The notes under the pieces were generated by a model that was given only the letters and a program-made list of their open reading frames with translations, was not told the origin of the DNA and made no database searches. From contig CAJTZW010000017.1 of assembly GCA_910584305.1 (NCBI GenBank), positions 1-30,243 of the forward strand: 30,243 nt of DNA, read 5' to 3'. This document shows, one piece after another, positions 30,168 through 30,243 of this stretch; the stretch's first letter is position 1; every line of letters starts with the position of its first letter. The translations under genes and the position numbers were made by a program. Source of the DNA: an uncultured Bacilli bacterium. GTDB taxonomy: Bacteria; Bacillota_I; Bacilli_A; RF39; UBA660.

Positions 30168-30243
30168 AAATTTTAGCCAAATTGCAACAAAACGTTAAGT
30201 TTCAAAGAAACTGCACGTAAGGATTAATATAGTGGTGTAAAAA

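Noticed and set aside
1..30243. Mycoplasma-type code with UGA as tryptophan
   Set aside because: Many well-defined genes end in TGA at sensible positions (for example 4090, 4422, 29751), and tryptophans use TGG.
1..30243. Mobile elements, CRISPR arrays, tRNA or rRNA genes
   Set aside because: No transposase or integrase, no regularly spaced repeats, and no cloverleaf or rRNA-like stretch was recognised on either strand.

Overview
The window is AT-rich with dense genes, short intergenic gaps, Shine-Dalgarno sites close to GGAGG/GGTGAT, and UGA used as a normal stop. It encodes a clear forespore sigma factor (SigG), a YlmC/YmxH PRC-barrel protein, HtpG plus Hsp20 under a CIRCE operator, and a TetR-controlled MMPL unit. 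This points to a spore-forming, low-GC Bacillota, probably an uncultivated gut-type Bacilli/Erysipelotrichia-like lineage. The genus cannot be named from the sequence alone. No rRNA, tRNA, CRISPR array, insertion sequence or prophage was seen, and no gene-free stretch exceeds 300 bases.

Layout. 1-2265: a small His/Cys-rich protein behind an attenuator-like leader, a membrane-anchored HExxH metalloprotease on the minus strand, and a two-helix membrane protein. 2316-8043: a six-gene export operon with an ABC exporter, an MGMT-family protein, a DrrA-type ATPase, two ABC-2 permeases and a DUF4186 protein. 8019-12467: a TetR regulator divergent from an MMPL transporter and a secreted heptad-repeat (YhgE/Pip-like) protein, with an operator in the gap. 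12513-14678: a MATE exporter fused to a cytidylate-kinase-like domain; its only possible promoter lies upstream of an intrinsic terminator. 14693-15760: an HD-domain hydrolase. 15962-18319: htpG-hsp20 controlled by CIRCE. 18322-19524: an ArsC/Spx-like protein and a SAM methyltransferase facing each other across a shared terminator. 19582-24527: an unknown helical protein, SigG, a transglutaminase-fold protein, a two-helix membrane protein, a divergent sigma-70-like protein, and YlmC/YmxH. 24505-29751: a GT4 glycolipid-type glycosyltransferase with a TPR-like partner, an ApbE-like flavinyltransferase, and an OmpR-type two-component system. 29748-30167: a short gene split by an apparent +1 frameshift, between a consensus promoter and a GNRA-loop terminator. 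The last 76 bases (30168-30243) hold nothing I can name beyond a small 6-bp hairpin.

How it works together. Three export or resistance units (ABC/ABC-2, MMPL, MATE) lie side by side, followed by the heat-shock chaperone unit and then a sporulation-linked block around sigG. The regulatory layout is unusually legible: extended -10 promoters (TGnTATAAT), very short 5' leaders, terminators that swallow stop codons, and two genes whose RBS directly follows a terminator U-tract.
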